Below, piece by piece: positions 1 to 9,145 of a DNA stretch of 64,000 nt. The notes under the pieces are model-generated. The model saw only the letters and a program-made list of their open reading frames with translations, had not been told where the DNA came from and searched no databases. Position 1 is the stretch's first letter. Every line of letters starts with the position of its first letter. Source of the DNA: Desulfuribacillus stibiiarsenatis (lineage in GTDB: Bacteria; Bacillota; Bacilli; Desulfuribacillales; Desulfuribacillaceae). The stretch is taken from contig NZ_MJAT01000005.1 in NCBI RefSeq assembly GCF_001742305.1, forward strand, positions 1 through 64,000, read 5' to 3'. The translations under genes and the position numbers were made by a program.

Positions 1-48
1 ATAGTGATATGTTAAGCGGACAGATACTAATCGGTCGAGGGCTTAACC
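1..48 (+). rRNA. 23S ribosomal RNA, 3' end (partial)
   Basis: The first 48 bases match the conserved 3' tail of Firmicutes 23S rRNA, including the segment ACTAATCGGTCGAGG followed by CTTAACC. The body of the gene lies before the window. The exact 3' end is estimated from this conserved tail. A 5S gene follows about 80 bases later, so this is the distal end of an rRNA operon read on the + strand. Confidence 0.85.
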
Positions 49-131
49 AAAAGGGTTAACCCAAAAACGCACACAGAGTAAGACAAAAAATGTTTCGATG
101 TCGATAGTAGGTTTTAGCGTGTAGTTGAATG

Positions 132-248
132 TCTGGTGGCGATAGCGGAGGGGACACACCCGTTCCCATACCGAACACGATCGTTAAGCCCTCCAGCGCC
201 AATGGTACTTAGGACGTAGGTCCTTGGGAGAGTAGGACGTTGCCAGGC
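132..248 (+). rRNA. rrf: 5S ribosomal RNA
   Basis: A 117-base segment with the 5S signature: TCTGGTGGCGATAGCGGAGG at the 5' side, the conserved CCCATACCGAACACG block in the middle and TTGCCAGGC at the end, which pairs with the start to close helix I. Length is normal for bacterial 5S. It follows the 23S tail and is followed by a strong terminator, as expected for the last gene of an rRNA operon. Confidence 0.93.
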
Positions 249-256
249 ATACATGA

Positions 257-304
257 GAAAAGCACTTATGGTAAGGATAAGACCTTACTATAAGTGCTTT
301 TTTT
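257..304 (+). terminator. rRNA operon terminator
   Basis: A long hairpin has arms AAAGCACTTATGGTAAGG (from about 258) and CCTTACTATAAGTGCTTT (ending at 300) with one G-U pair, and runs into a T stretch. It sits 10 bases after the 5S gene and is a convincing intrinsic terminator. Confidence 0.9.
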
Positions 305-372
305 GCGTATCAAAACTTATGATAATTCTGACAATCTATATATGGATAATCTATATATGTAGCTTTGCATTA

Positions 373-405
373 GCAAAACACAGTAATAAATTACTGTGTT
401 TTTGC
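373..405 (+). terminator. second hairpin, terminator-like
   Basis: The arms GCAAAACACAGTAA and TTACTGTGTTTTTGC are separated by TAAA and followed by a mixed sequence. It may be a backup terminator for the rRNA operon. The AT-rich stretch from about 406 to 588 after it shows no gene; a short repeat AGACTTATGC occurs twice there (about 436-475). Confidence 0.5.
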
Positions 406-588
406 GTCAGTGTAACTAGGTCATTCTTAAAGTAAGACTTATGCTAAGCATTTAGCGAGACTTATGCGCTTGTGTGCTTCGCCAAAGCTTTCTTTTTATA
501 CTTATAGCTAAGTGAAATCCAGTATACATTTCACAAGGTTCTTGGAAACTTAAGCGATATTTAATACAAATCACCAATAATATGGTAC

Positions 589-612
589 TATTTATATATG
601 CATATATAAATA
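589..612. promoter_or_regulatory. 24-bp perfect AT palindrome before the PstS-like gene
   Basis: The bases from 589 to 612 read the same on both strands (halves TATTTATATATG and CATATATAAATA). The palindrome ends six bases before the ribosome binding site GGGAGTG at 618-624. It could be an operator overlapping the promoter, or a 5' hairpin of the message. No known regulator box was recognised in it. Confidence 0.45.
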
Positions 613-630
613 CTATTGGGAGTGATATAA

Positions 631-1473
631 ATGAAGAAAATATCGATAACAGCTTTCCTTATTGTGACTTTGTTGCTTATAATATGTCATCCGATTTATG
701 GACAAGCAAATAAAATTGATATTTCAGGTTCTAGTACGATGTTGCCTTTTATAACTGAAATTGCAGAGTTGCATAAAGAAATACAAGGGATAGACTTTTC
801 TATTTCGGCAGGTGGTAGCGGCACAGGCGTCAAGAATACGATTAGCGGTACATCTCACATCGGAATGGCTTCAAGGGTCATTAAAGCGGAAGAGAAACAA
901 CAGCTAGCAGACTTGCTTGTTGGATTAGATACGATAGTATTTGTAGTGAATGAAAGAAATCCGGTGAATGAAATTAATAAACAACAACTCATCCAAATAT
1001 ACAGCGATGGTAAGACATCATGGGAACAATTTGGTGGGGAAAAAACTCCTATATTTTTAGTAAGTAAAGAGATCGGAAGAGCAACTTTAGAGTTATTCGA
1101 AGAGTTTACAGGTCTGAAAAGTCCAAAGAGAAAATTAGAAAATCAAATAGAGATTCTCGATACAGCTATAGAAGTAGGTGCGAATATTGAAGTAGCAACG
1201 CTTGTTGGGGGCATTCCGAATGCTATTGGATATTTATCATTAGGAACGGCTATCGAATTACAAGAGAAAGGTATGCCTATAAAGATACTTAAGCTTGAGG
1301 GTGTAGAAGCTAATGTAGAAAACGTCGTAAACGGAAGTTATCCTATACTAAGGGAATTGAACGTTGTATATCGTGACGCGAACGAACTACAGGTTCGAAC
1401 CTTACTAGATCTGTTATTAAGCGAACAGGGGCAAGCAATTATTGAAAAGCATTCTTTTATACCAGTGCGATAG
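631..1473 (+). CDS. PstS-like substrate-binding protein
   Basis: This is a 280-residue periplasmic-type binding protein of the phosphate-binding (PstS) family. An N-terminal signal peptide of about 25 residues is followed by the anion-binding loops SGSST (residues 32-36) and GGSGTG (about 61-66) that bind phosphate in PstS. The segment ahead of C19 reads LIIC, which is a poor lipobox because residue -1 is Ile, so a lipid anchor is doubtful. The length is shorter than classical PstS. No pstCAB transporter genes follow; the next gene, 12 bases later, is a chemoreceptor. A role as a ligand sensor for that receptor is an inference. The start has GGGAGTG six bases upstream. Confidence 0.85.
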   Translation: MKKISITAFLIVTLLLIICHPIYGQANKIDISGSSTMLPFITEIAELHKEIQGIDFSISAGGSGTGVKNTISGTSHIGMASRVIKAEEKQQLADLLVGLDTIVFVVNERNPVNEINKQQLIQIYSDGKTSWEQFGGEKTPIFLVSKEIGRATLELFEEFTGLKSPKRKLENQIEILDTAIEVGANIEVATLVGGIPNAIGYLSLGTAIELQEKGMPIKILKLEGVEANVENVVNGSYPILRELNVVYRDANELQVRTLLDLLLSEQGQAIIEKHSFIPVR

Positions 1474-1485
1474 GGGGACGGACAT

Positions 1486-3120
1486 ATGCGAATTACAATT
1501 GGTAGAAAAATAATTATTCCATTTGCTGTCCTAGGAATTTTTATTGTAAGTGTATTAATAGGAATGAATTATTATCAGAACAATACATTAGATACGTTAT
1601 TAAAGACAGAGCGAACAGTAGGCGCTATTCAGAGTAATAGCAAATCGATTATAGGGAATATAAAAAGCGGGATACTTACAGGAAATGATTATTACGCAGT
1701 ACTTGCAGCGAATCAATCACTAGAAATATATGACTTAATCGAAGAGTTAAAGAAGTTCGACGCAGAGCAAGCACTCAATATTGAGACAGAGTATGTTAGC
1801 TTTTACTCTAGTGTAGTGGCAGTGCAAGCTGTTTTCTTAGAAAACCGCATTGAAGAGGGTTCCCAAAGGCTAGCTGAAATTGCAGATAAGGAACATATGA
1901 TGAACCGTTTCCTTGATGCAATATTAACGAAATTAAATAAGGAATACGAACATGCTCGTAATATAATGGCAATCGTGATGACGATTGTGGTTATTGTATT
2001 TGTACTGATGATAACTGCGGTACGTTTTATTGTACTACCGAAATTCGTCTTAAAACCGATAGAACAGACTGTTCATTTCGCTGAGGCATTTGGCGATGGA
2101 GATCTTACTAAAACCATTAAAGTTTCTTATGATGACGAAATTGGAGATCTTGCAAAAGCATTAAATCAAGGGATTGAGAAAACCCGTTCTGTTATGAAAG
2201 ATGTCTTACACTCAGCAACAGAAGTAAGTGCATCAAGTGAAGAGTTATCAGCTACTACACAGGAGATCTTGGCCCAAACACAAAATATAAATCATAGTAG
2301 CCATGAGATATCGTCAGATATGGAATCCACCCGTTATGCGACAAAATCAGTAGAATCGATTGGTGGTCAGATTGTTGAACTAGCACATACCTTAGTTGAG
2401 AAAGTAGACGATGGAAATCGCTCTGTAAAAGAAATAGAACAAAGAGCAGAATCGCTCAAAACAAACGCTGAAAATTCATTGTCCAATAGTAGAAAGATGT
2501 ACGATGAAAAACACTCTTCGATTGTTCGAGCCATTGAAGAAGGAAAGATTGTTGAAGAAATAGGGAAGATGGCAGACACTATTTCAGAAATTGCTTCGCA
2601 AACCAATTTACTTGCTTTAAATGCGGCGATTGAGGCTGCTAGGGCAGGAGAACAAGGGAAGGGATTTGCTGTTGTAGCTGATGAAGTAAGGAAATTGGCT
2701 GAACATTCATCGAAAACAGTTGCAGAAATCCAAAATACTATATTACTTGTTCGAAAAGCTTTTGATAACTTGTCCACCAATACGGAGCAGATATTGCAGT
2801 ACATTGATGAAATAGTAGGTCAGGATTATCGAGATATGGTGAGCAATGGTGAAGCATACTCAAATGATGCAGAAATGGTAAGTAAATTATTTGCTGATTT
2901 CTCTCAAACTTGTGAGCAACTTGTTGCTTCAATGGGAGAGGTCAATCAAGGGATACAAAATGTTTCAGTAGGAGTTGAAAATGCAACGACTAGCTCCCAA
3001 GGTATTACATCTAATATTAATGAAACAGCTCAAGCCGTCGAAGACATTGCAAAGGTAACCCAGTCTCAGACTGAACTAGCAGAGCACTTGAATGAGTTAG
3101 TACACAGATTTAAAGTATAA
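1486..3120 (+). CDS. Methyl-accepting chemotaxis protein
   Basis: A 544-residue transmembrane chemoreceptor. TM1 lies at about residues 9-27, then comes a short extracellular helical region of about 130 residues, TM2 at about 160-183, a HAMP domain (about 183-240) and a cytoplasmic signalling domain. The hairpin tip that contacts CheA and CheW is seen at about 372-405 ([20 protein letters not shown] and onward). It starts 12 bases after the PstS-like gene with the site AGGGGG, so the two are probably co-transcribed. The small sensor domain lacks a Cache fold signature and resembles a four-helix-bundle type. The ligand is unknown; contact with the upstream binding protein is possible but unproven. 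Confidence 0.92.
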   Translation: MRITIGRKIIIPFAVLGIFIVSVLIGMNYYQNNTLDTLLKTERTVGAIQSNSKSIIGNIKSGILTGNDYYAVLAANQSLEIYDLIEELKKFDAEQALNIETEYVSFYSSVVAVQAVFLENRIEEGSQRLAEIADKEHMMNRFLDAILTKLNKEYEHARNIMAIVMTIVVIVFVLMITAVRFIVLPKFVLKPIEQTVHFAEAFGDGDLTKTIKVSYDDEIGDLAKALNQGIEKTRSVMKDVLHSATEVSASSEELSATTQEILAQTQNINHSSHEISSDMESTRYATKSVESIGGQIVELAHTLVEKVDDGNRSVKEIEQRAESLKTNAENSLSNSRKMYDEKHSSIVRAIEEGKIVEEIGKMADTISEIASQTNLLALNAAIEAARAGEQGKGFAVVADEVRKLAEHSSKTVAEIQNTILLVRKAFDNLSTNTEQILQYIDEIVGQDYRDMVSNGEAYSNDAEMVSKLFADFSQTCEQLVASMGEVNQGIQNVSVGVENATTSSQGITSNINETAQAVEDIAKVTQSQTELAEHLNELVHRFKV

Positions 3121-3250
3121 TAAACATTAGATTGAGGTTATTGGATGTCATTCAGTGTCGATGCAGTGAGCAAGGTATGAATGCAAATTCGTAACGACTT
3201 ATAAGATTGCAGAATTTCATATCAAAATAGAAAATGTTTAAAAATAGAAA

Positions 3251-3291
3251 AGGGTAGTGACTGATATGTATTAGATATCAGTCACTACCCT
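3251..3291. terminator. Bidirectional terminator between the chemoreceptor and hflC genes
   Basis: A perfect 17-bp stem (arm AGGGTAGTGACTGATAT) has a 7-base loop. On the minus strand it is followed by a T-rich run, so it best serves the hflK-hflC unit that converges on it. It also lies downstream of the chemoreceptor gene on the + strand. Confidence 0.8.
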
Positions 3292-3345
3292 AAGTTTTAT
3301 ATAAGTTTTATATAAGTTTTATATAAGTTTTATATAAGTTTTATG
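3291..3345. repeat. Five tandem copies of an 11-bp unit
   Basis: TAAGTTTTATA is repeated five times without a gap, the last copy ending in G instead of A. It is followed by two degenerate copies built on AAAGCTTATTG. The tract lies between the terminator and the stop codon of hflC, in the 3' untranslated region of the hflK-hflC message. It is probably slippage-derived, with no function assigned. Confidence 0.85.
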
Positions 3346-3368
3346 AAAGCTTATTGAAAGCTTAAAGT

Positions 3369-4376
3369 TTAATTTCCGCGTAAGAATTTTGCGTAAGGAG
3401 AGTTAAGTGGAAGTATGATTACAGGTTCTCCGCGTAAAGTGGTACGATATGATTCCAGAGTTCGGTAAAGTTCATAAAAATTAGGATCCTTCCCGTAGGA
3501 GTCATTATAAATTCTCGCCGCTTCATTTTCCCCTTGAGAAATGATGATTTTGGCTTCAGCATTAGCAGTTGCAATCATTTCTTGCACTTCACGGTCAGTT
3601 TCTGCTTTGATTTTCGTAGCTTCTGCATCACCTTGAGATAAATACTGCTGGGCTGTACTTTCGCGCTCTGAAATCATTCGATTAAACACAGCTTGTTCAT
3701 TACTTGCCGGTAAGTCCGTTCGTTTCATACGGATATCCACTACTTCAATACCGTTTGAGTTTGCTAGAAGTGTATTATTAACCTGCGTGCGTACCAAATC
3801 GTTAATATTTCCTCGGCTACCTTTTTCTTCATTAATAATTTCATCGTAATTTAATCGCCCTAATTCTGTGCGGATATTAGAGTAGATAATGTCTCCTAAG
3901 CGACCTTCGGCTGCATTCATCGTTCTGAGAGTCTCTATCATAGACCGCGGTGATGTAATTTTCCACACGGCATAATGGTCTACCATAATTCGCTTTTTAT
4001 CAAAGGTATTAATCTCGGCTGGAGCTACATCGTATATTAATAAATGCTTTGGCAGAGAAGTAATACTTTGAATAATAGGGAGCTTATAGTTTAAGCCAGG
4101 TTCATCAATCACTCTAACGACTTCACCGAATTGTCGGACCAGCTTATATTCATTAGGTTTTACAATATATAAGTTACTTAACGCGACCATACTGACTACG
4201 AGAAATAACGCTATAGCAATAAAAGATGAACCATACCTTTTGAAATCAAACCCACTTCCCGATGTTTTTGGAGATACATTGATATACTCTTTAGGGTCAG
4301 AACCCTTTTGAGAACCGCCACCATTTTGATCGGTAAAAGCATTAATAGCATCTATAAACTTTTTGAAGTCGGACAT
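3369..4376 (-). CDS. hflC: HflC, SPFH/band-7 membrane protein
   Basis: A 335-residue membrane protein of the SPFH (stomatin/prohibitin/HflK/C) family. In bacteria HflK and HflC form a large cage around the FtsH protease and modulate its activity. A short Gly/Ser-rich cytoplasmic N-terminus precedes one TM helix (about residues 50-70), then the band-7 domain and a long coiled coil rich in Ala, Glu and Lys (about 220-290). A longer reading from 4406 exists, but the start at 4376 has AGGAGGAG just upstream and begins one base after the hflK stop, so it is preferred. It is translationally linked to hflK. Confidence 0.88.
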   Translation of the reverse strand: MSDFKKFIDAINAFTDQNGGGSQKGSDPKEYINVSPKTSGSGFDFKRYGSSFIAIALFLVVSMVALSNLYIVKPNEYKLVRQFGEVVRVIDEPGLNYKLPIIQSITSLPKHLLIYDVAPAEINTFDKKRIMVDHYAVWKITSPRSMIETLRTMNAAEGRLGDIIYSNIRTELGRLNYDEIINEEKGSRGNINDLVRTQVNNTLLANSNGIEVVDIRMKRTDLPASNEQAVFNRMISERESTAQQYLSQGDAEATKIKAETDREVQEMIATANAEAKIIISQGENEAARIYNDSYGKDPNFYELYRTLESYRTTLRGEPVIILPLNSPYAKFLRGN

Positions 4377-4377
4377 A

Positions 4378-5307
4378 TTATCGTGCTCCTCCTCTCGTAG
4401 CGTCAATCGGCAGATATTTCACAGTACTGCTACTATCTTCCATAATATAGATTTGCGCGCCAGGAAGAATTTCTTCAAGCACCTCTAAGATTAGACGCTG
4501 CTTTGTTATATTTGGGTTGTTGGCATATTCTTTGTGAATTGCATTAAACTTCGCAACGTCCCCACGAGCACCTTCGATTCTTTCAATTTTTTGGCCTTCA
4601 GCTCTACTGATAATGGCCTCTTTCTCCCCAAGTGCTACGTTAACTTTTTCATTACGATAACGATTGGCTTGATTGATTTTCGTATTACGTTCTTCACGGG
4701 CATCCGTCACTTTACGGAAAGCAAGACTCACCTCTTCGTTTGGCAAATCTACGTCCTGTAGGTTGACATTCACGATGGTAATACCAACGTTATACATGTT
4801 CACCATTTCTGTTAATAAGTCACGAATATCGTTCATGATAGTGCTTCTACCATCAGTAAGAGCATCATCTACGCTAGAGCTACCTATAACACCCCTTAAC
4901 GAGGCTGATGTTGCATTGTATAAGACTCTTTGAGGGTCAGAGGTGTTGTAAAGATAAGCAACAGGATCTGTAATTCTCCATTGCACTTCAAGGTCTGCTA
5001 AGATAATATTTTCATCACCTGTCACCATTTTGGCATCCTTCTCGTGCTGAATAAAGCTATCGCGTGTTTCTTCATAACCAAAGGTAAGACTGAATGTTTC
5101 GCGGGATAACTTTTTTACTTGTTGAATCGGGTATGGCAATTTGAAATGCAATCCTGCTGGGATGATGGATGGGTCTGGATTTCCTAATGTAATTAAAATT
5201 GCTTGTTCGGATTGATCGACTGTATACCAGCAAGTAAAGGCACTTATGACAATGATTACAAGGGCAATCACGCCGAAAAAACTAGAAATTAACTTTCTAT
5301 TACCCAT
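4378..5307 (-). CDS. hflK: HflK, SPFH/band-7 membrane protein
   Basis: A 309-residue partner of HflC. One N-terminal TM helix (about residues 7-26) is followed by the band-7 domain (about 26-210) and a C-terminal helical region. Unlike the enterobacterial protein there is no long Gly/Pro-rich N-terminal extension, as is common in Gram-positive versions. The start has AAGGAGG six bases upstream. It is the first gene of a two-gene minus-strand operon with hflC. The pair is known to regulate FtsH; no ftsH gene lies in this window. Confidence 0.88.
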   Translation of the reverse strand: MGNRKLISSFFGVIALVIIVISAFTCWYTVDQSEQAILITLGNPDPSIIPAGLHFKLPYPIQQVKKLSRETFSLTFGYEETRDSFIQHEKDAKMVTGDENIILADLEVQWRITDPVAYLYNTSDPQRVLYNATSASLRGVIGSSSVDDALTDGRSTIMNDIRDLLTEMVNMYNVGITIVNVNLQDVDLPNEEVSLAFRKVTDAREERNTKINQANRYRNEKVNVALGEKEAIISRAEGQKIERIEGARGDVAKFNAIHKEYANNPNITKQRLILEVLEEILPGAQIYIMEDSSSTVKYLPIDATRGGAR

Positions 5308-5605
5308 GTTCTTCCTCCTTATCGATTCTATTGATAGACAACAACTAATTAATTATACCTTAAAAACATGTGTATTTATACAGATATCAGAAAACCATAC
5401 ATAATCACTATATAAAATGGCCATATAATATCATCAATTAAATTCATGCGGATTTAGTATATCGGTAAATATACAGGACTGCATCTACACATTCAATATC
5501 AAACAATTAAGTAAATTCTATTTATAAAAATGAGTTGTAAGCCTGAGGAATTAATACGTCAGTGTTTTAATCTAACAAAAACAATAATAAATAAATGAAA
5601 AAATA
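5308..5605. other. Divergent intergenic region
   Basis: About 300 AT-rich bases lie between the divergent hflK gene and the soluble chemoreceptor gene. It must hold the hflK promoter on the minus strand. No gene, tRNA or clear operator was seen. Confidence 0.5.
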
Positions 5606-5634
5606 TACACAGGAAACTGTTAATATAGTATAAT
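5606..5634 (+). promoter_or_regulatory. Putative SigA-type promoter of the soluble chemoreceptor gene
   Basis: A -10 box TATAAT at 5629-5634 stands 17 bases after a weak -35 box TACACA at 5606-5611. The message would begin near 5641, about 48 bases before the chosen start codon. Confidence 0.45.
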
Positions 5635-5688
5635 GTTAAAATACATAACATACGGTGTCAGAATAATTACAACTGAGGGGTGATGTTG

Positions 5689-7170
5689 ATGTTTTGGAGT
5701 AATCGAACGGCACTTAAGAAGCTTACGAATATAGTATCCAAGTATGCATCGGGTAAATTATCGGAAAAAATAAAGTTAGAAGAGTACCCTTCAGAGTACC
5801 AAGAGCTCGCTAATTACATCGATCAGTTAGCAGATACGATTCGAGAGTTCACGAAAGCAACACAAGTATCATCTAGTAAGGTTGTTGCTGCGGTGAATCA
5901 GGTAAACCAAGCAATTGGCAGTACCAATGAGATTGCATTAGATATTCATAGAGATATCGATCATACGAAACAAATGACAAATAACATTGTCGATGCGGTA
6001 CAACAAGCGAATGAACAAATTGAAGAAGTGAAGTCCGCGGCAGAAATGATAACATCGATTGCGGGTGGGATTTATCAAGATAGCATCAATACGAATGACA
6101 TTGCGAAGAAAGGCAGTTTAGCTGTAACGGAAGCAAATCACTCTATGATTGAAATTGCACAAGCTTCAGAAGAAATTGCAGAGAAGATACAAGCGCTAAC
6201 ACACATAACGAAAGAAATAGATAATTTCTTAGCAGCAATTCAAGGGGTATCTGTGCAAACCAATCTATTGGCATTAAATGCATCCATAGAAGCAGCGCGT
6301 GCCGGAGAACATGGTAGGGGTTTTGCAGTAGTAGCACAAGAGATTCAGAAGCTATCGAATGACAGTTCCACTGCTGCAGGTTCTGCCAACCGCCTTTTAG
6401 TCCAAATCAATAGTGGTGTGAATGATGCGGCTAGAGCCGTAGAAAAGGGAGCAGGTGCTGTAGAAAAGGGCATAAGTGCTACCAATGCGGCAGAAGCAAA
6501 TTTACGGCTCATTCTTGAGGCGAGCGCAACAATGGAAGGGAAACTTGGGAAAGCCAGTGATGCAAGAAAAGCACAGTTAGATGCAAATCTTAAAGTCTCA
6601 AACTTCTTAAATGAAATGGTTGATATATGTAGAGAAGCGGATAAACACGTGTTGGGCATAACAGAAGCCCTGCAATTACAAGAAGAACACCTGCAGGAAA
6701 CGCAGAATATGGGAGAGCTACTTGAGAATGTGGCGGATACACTAGTGAAAAATACGAATAAAATTTCACTTGTTAACTTATCTGAAGCCGATCGGATTGC
6801 ATTGGATCAAAAGATTAAACATCTACAGAAAATTTTTGAGCAGGAGATAGCTAATCCGGAAATCTTAACGATGAACAAATCAAGTCATCAAATGATTTTG
6901 GAAAGACTAATGAGGCAGCATAAGGAATTAGAAGCTGCATGGACGAATAACCTCAAGGGGGAATTTATTATTTCATTACCTCCGGCAGGAATAGCCAATG
7001 CCTCCGATCGTGATTGGTTTAAAGAAGCGGCAAAGGGAAGTTTTTACATATCTCCAATTTATGTATCTGCAATTTCACAACAGTTATGCATTACTATCTC
7101 CATGCCAATACAGGCACCTGACAAAAAAATTATTGGAATACTAGGAATCGATTTAACGGTAGGATTTTGA
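5689..7170 (+). CDS. Soluble methyl-accepting chemotaxis protein with C-terminal Cache-like module
   Basis: A 493-residue protein with no membrane segment. The MCP signalling domain is central, with its CheA/CheW tip at about residues 190-225 ([20 protein letters not shown] and onward). The last 70 residues (about 423-490) resemble the second half of a Cache/PDC sensor: a DRDWFKEA motif, then IS-Y-S, and a final [10 protein letters not shown]. In most receptors the Cache domain is extracellular and N-terminal; here it is cytoplasmic and C-terminal. The ATG at 5689 is preferred because GAGGGG (5675-5680) is 8 bases upstream; GTG 5680 and ATG 5683 are alternatives. The gene stands alone, with promoter and terminator of its own. 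Confidence 0.85.
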   Translation: MFWSNRTALKKLTNIVSKYASGKLSEKIKLEEYPSEYQELANYIDQLADTIREFTKATQVSSSKVVAAVNQVNQAIGSTNEIALDIHRDIDHTKQMTNNIVDAVQQANEQIEEVKSAAEMITSIAGGIYQDSINTNDIAKKGSLAVTEANHSMIEIAQASEEIAEKIQALTHITKEIDNFLAAIQGVSVQTNLLALNASIEAARAGEHGRGFAVVAQEIQKLSNDSSTAAGSANRLLVQINSGVNDAARAVEKGAGAVEKGISATNAAEANLRLILEASATMEGKLGKASDARKAQLDANLKVSNFLNEMVDICREADKHVLGITEALQLQEEHLQETQNMGELLENVADTLVKNTNKISLVNLSEADRIALDQKIKHLQKIFEQEIANPEILTMNKSSHQMILERLMRQHKELEAAWTNNLKGEFIISLPPAGIANASDRDWFKEAAKGSFYISPIYVSAISQQLCITISMPIQAPDKKIIGILGIDLTVGF

Positions 7171-7218
7171 TGTTTTGACAGATTTGAAATATGTAGTAGA
7201 ATATAGAAAGTCAAATAT

Positions 7219-7250
7219 GACTTGAACGAGTAATCGTTCGAGTCAAGTTT
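7219..7250 (+). terminator. Terminator after the soluble chemoreceptor gene
   Basis: An 11-bp stem (GACTTGAACGA against TCGTTCGAGTC, one G-U pair) with a 4-base loop is followed by AAGTTTATTT. Confidence 0.6.
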
Positions 7251-7269
7251 ATTTAAGGGGTGTAAATAT

Positions 7270-7701
7270 ATGGCAAAACAAGCGAAAATCACTATGGAGA
7301 ACGGCAATGTTGTTGTATTAGAACTATTTGAAGCTGATGCTCCGAATACTGTAGGAAATTTTGAAAAGCTAGTAAATGAAGGCTTTTACAATGGTCTAAC
7401 ATTCCATCGTGTCATTTCGAATTTCGTAGCACAAGGGGGCTGCCCTCGTGGTAACGGAACTGGTGGTCCTGGGTATACAATCAATTGTGAAATCAACCCG
7501 AATAAGCATGAGCGTGGATCATTAGCAATGGCGCATGCTGGTAGAAACACTGGCGGCAGTCAGTTCTATATTTGCTACCAGCCACAACCGCACTTAGATG
7601 GACAGCACACTGTTTTTGGCAAAGTTGTATCAGGAATGGAACATGTGGATACAATCAAGGGCGGAGACGTTATGCAAAAGGTTGAAGTTTACGAAGCGTA
7701 A
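7270..7701 (+). CDS. Peptidyl-prolyl cis-trans isomerase, cyclophilin type
   Basis: A 143-residue single-domain cyclophilin that catalyses cis-trans isomerisation of prolyl bonds in folding proteins. The family core is clear: FHRVI (about residue 45), the GNGTGGPG loop, the [16 protein letters not shown] segment (about 85-100) and HTVFGKV near the C-terminus. There is no signal peptide, so it is cytosolic. The size matches bacterial PpiB-type proteins. It is preceded by AAGGGGTG and followed by a terminator, so it is monocistronic. Confidence 0.93.
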   Translation: MAKQAKITMENGNVVVLELFEADAPNTVGNFEKLVNEGFYNGLTFHRVISNFVAQGGCPRGNGTGGPGYTINCEINPNKHERGSLAMAHAGRNTGGSQFYICYQPQPHLDGQHTVFGKVVSGMEHVDTIKGGDVMQKVEVYEA

Positions 7702-7743
7702 ATCAATTGCGATTTAACGAAAGAATGTTAAAACCATTTATAG

Positions 7744-7773
7744 AAAAAAGCTGAGCCTATGGCCAGCTTTTTT
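7744..7773 (+). terminator. Terminator after the cyclophilin gene
   Basis: The hairpin arms AAAAAAGCTG-A-GCC and GGCCAGCTTTTTT have a single bulged A and end in a T run. Confidence 0.85.
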
Positions 7774-7879
7774 CATTGCCTATCATGCATAATCATACTG
7801 CGTGTTGCGTCACGGCAACCAAGGCATTTACCTACGTCTACATAGACCAAGTGGTTGCCAAGTTATGTATATTGTCATC

Positions 7880-7907
7880 TTGTAAGACAACGTGAGTAGT
7901 ATATAAT
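7880..7907 (+). promoter_or_regulatory. Putative promoter of the DUF2867-fetAB unit
   Basis: TTGTAA (7880-7885) and TATAAT (7902-7907) are spaced by 16 bases. The leader would be about 90 bases. Upstream, at 7814-7859, an 8-bp inverted repeat GGCAACCA/TGGTTGCC encloses two smaller inverted repeats. No Fur box was seen. Confidence 0.5.
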
Positions 7908-8004
7908 GTGACGTAAGGTAGAATCTTTTCCATAGAGTCGAATGATAGCCTATATTGTTTATTGTTTGTAGTTTACATGTAAAGTGTCTGAAGGGGTTAG
8001 CGGA

Positions 8005-8493
8005 ATGTTAGATATACAGAGAGAATACATCACTGATAAAAAAACAATTCATATCCATGCACCTAGGAGCACAGTTTTTGATGTAGTTACTAGTATAGGC
8101 GGACAGAATGGTTGGTATTATGCGAATGCTCTTTGGCAAATTCGCGGCTGGATTGATGAGCAGTTAGGTGGAGTTGGAATTGCGCGTGGAAGATTACATC
8201 CACAGCAGTTAAGTGTTGGTGATTACTTAGATTTTTGGCGTGTAGAAGCATGGGAAGAACATAAGTTATTGCGTTTGCGTGCAGAGATGAAGATTCCAGG
8301 AAAAGCATGGCTTGAATATCAATTGACTACCAACGAAGAAAATAGCACTACTATCGTAAAGCAGACGGCCTATTATGAACCTCATGGAGTATGGGGCTAT
8401 TTATATTGGTATGCGATGGTGCCAGCACACTATTTCATATTCAACGGAATAGTCCGTGAAATAAAACAACGCACTGAAAAGAAAGGGATGTAG
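8005..8493 (+). CDS. DUF2867 family protein
   Basis: A 162-residue protein of the DUF2867 family, which also occurs as the C-terminal part of some SDR-type (NAD(P)-binding) proteins. Family features seen here are GWYYANALW, RGWIDEQLGG, the VGDYLDFWRVEAWE segment and LLRLRAEMKIPGKAWLE. The fold is probably START/SRPBCC-like, suggesting a lipid or hydrophobic ligand; this is inference. The SDR half is absent, so the protein is stand-alone. ATG 8005 is chosen because AAGGGG at 7991-7996 is 8 bases upstream; a GTG at 7984 would add seven residues. It ends 2 bases before the fetA-like gene and is probably co-transcribed with it. Confidence 0.8.
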   Translation: MLDIQREYITDKKTIHIHAPRSTVFDVVTSIGGQNGWYYANALWQIRGWIDEQLGGVGIARGRLHPQQLSVGDYLDFWRVEAWEEHKLLRLRAEMKIPGKAWLEYQLTTNEENSTTIVKQTAYYEPHGVWGYLYWYAMVPAHYFIFNGIVREIKQRTEKKGM

Positions 8494-8495
8494 CC

Positions 8496-9113
8496 ATGTT
8501 TTCGTTACATCAAGTTACCTATAAAAATATTTTGTCGATTGAGCATATGGAGATTCCAGATAAAAAGTTAACTTGCATTATAGGAGAAAGCGGAAGTGGA
8601 AAATCTACGTTATTAAAACTACTGAATCAGATGATCTCTCCAGATAGTGGAGAAATCTTATATAATGGCAAGTCGATAGACGTGTTAGATTCCATAGTCT
8701 TGAGAAGGGATGTTGTTATGCTTTCGCAAACGCCAATCATGTATCCAGCTTCTGTAAAGGAAAATTTATTGATAGGATTAGATTTTTCTGAACAAGAGCA
8801 CCCCAGCGAACAAGCTTTAAACGATGTTTTGCGAGATTTCCACCTAAACAAAAGACTGGAGGACTCCTGTGAGAGGCTTTCTGGTGGGGAAAGACAAAGG
8901 ATAGCTTTAGCGCGCATTACGCTTATGCAGCCCAAGGTATATTTGCTAGATGAGCCACCAGCATCACTGGATGAAGATACTGCAGATTGGATAATTCAAT
9001 ATCTAAAGGATTTAACCAGGCAACAAGGTGCGACTGTTGTTATGGTTACCCATTCACAAAATATAGCCCAGCAATACGCCGATCATTTGGTTGTGTTGAA
9101 AAAGATTGGGTAG
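8496..9113 (+). CDS. fetA: FetA-like ABC transporter ATP-binding protein
   Basis: A 205-residue ABC ATPase. Walker A GESGSGKST is at about residues 30-38, the signature LSGGERQR at about 127-134, Walker B YLLDEPPASLD at about 149-159 and the switch histidine in VTHS near 185. The short length and the pairing with a UPF0014-type permease match FetAB (YbbL-YbbM), described in E. coli as an iron exporter that helps resistance to oxidative stress. The start has AAAGGGA 7 bases upstream, within the end of the DUF2867 gene. It is followed 32 bases later by the permease gene. Confidence 0.85.
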   Translation: MFSLHQVTYKNILSIEHMEIPDKKLTCIIGESGSGKSTLLKLLNQMISPDSGEILYNGKSIDVLDSIVLRRDVVMLSQTPIMYPASVKENLLIGLDFSEQEHPSEQALNDVLRDFHLNKRLEDSCERLSGGERQRIALARITLMQPKVYLLDEPPASLDEDTADWIIQYLKDLTRQQGATVVMVTHSQNIAQQYADHLVVLKKIG

Positions 9114-9145
9114 TGCTGAAAAAGACGGAGAAGGTGGGATTTTCT

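Noticed and set aside
253-435. 60-residue ORF after 5S rRNA
   Set aside because: It runs through the rRNA terminator hairpin and lacks a binding site.
2367-2804. 145-residue minus-strand ORF in the chemoreceptor gene
   Set aside because: It is a shadow frame of the MCP coding sequence.
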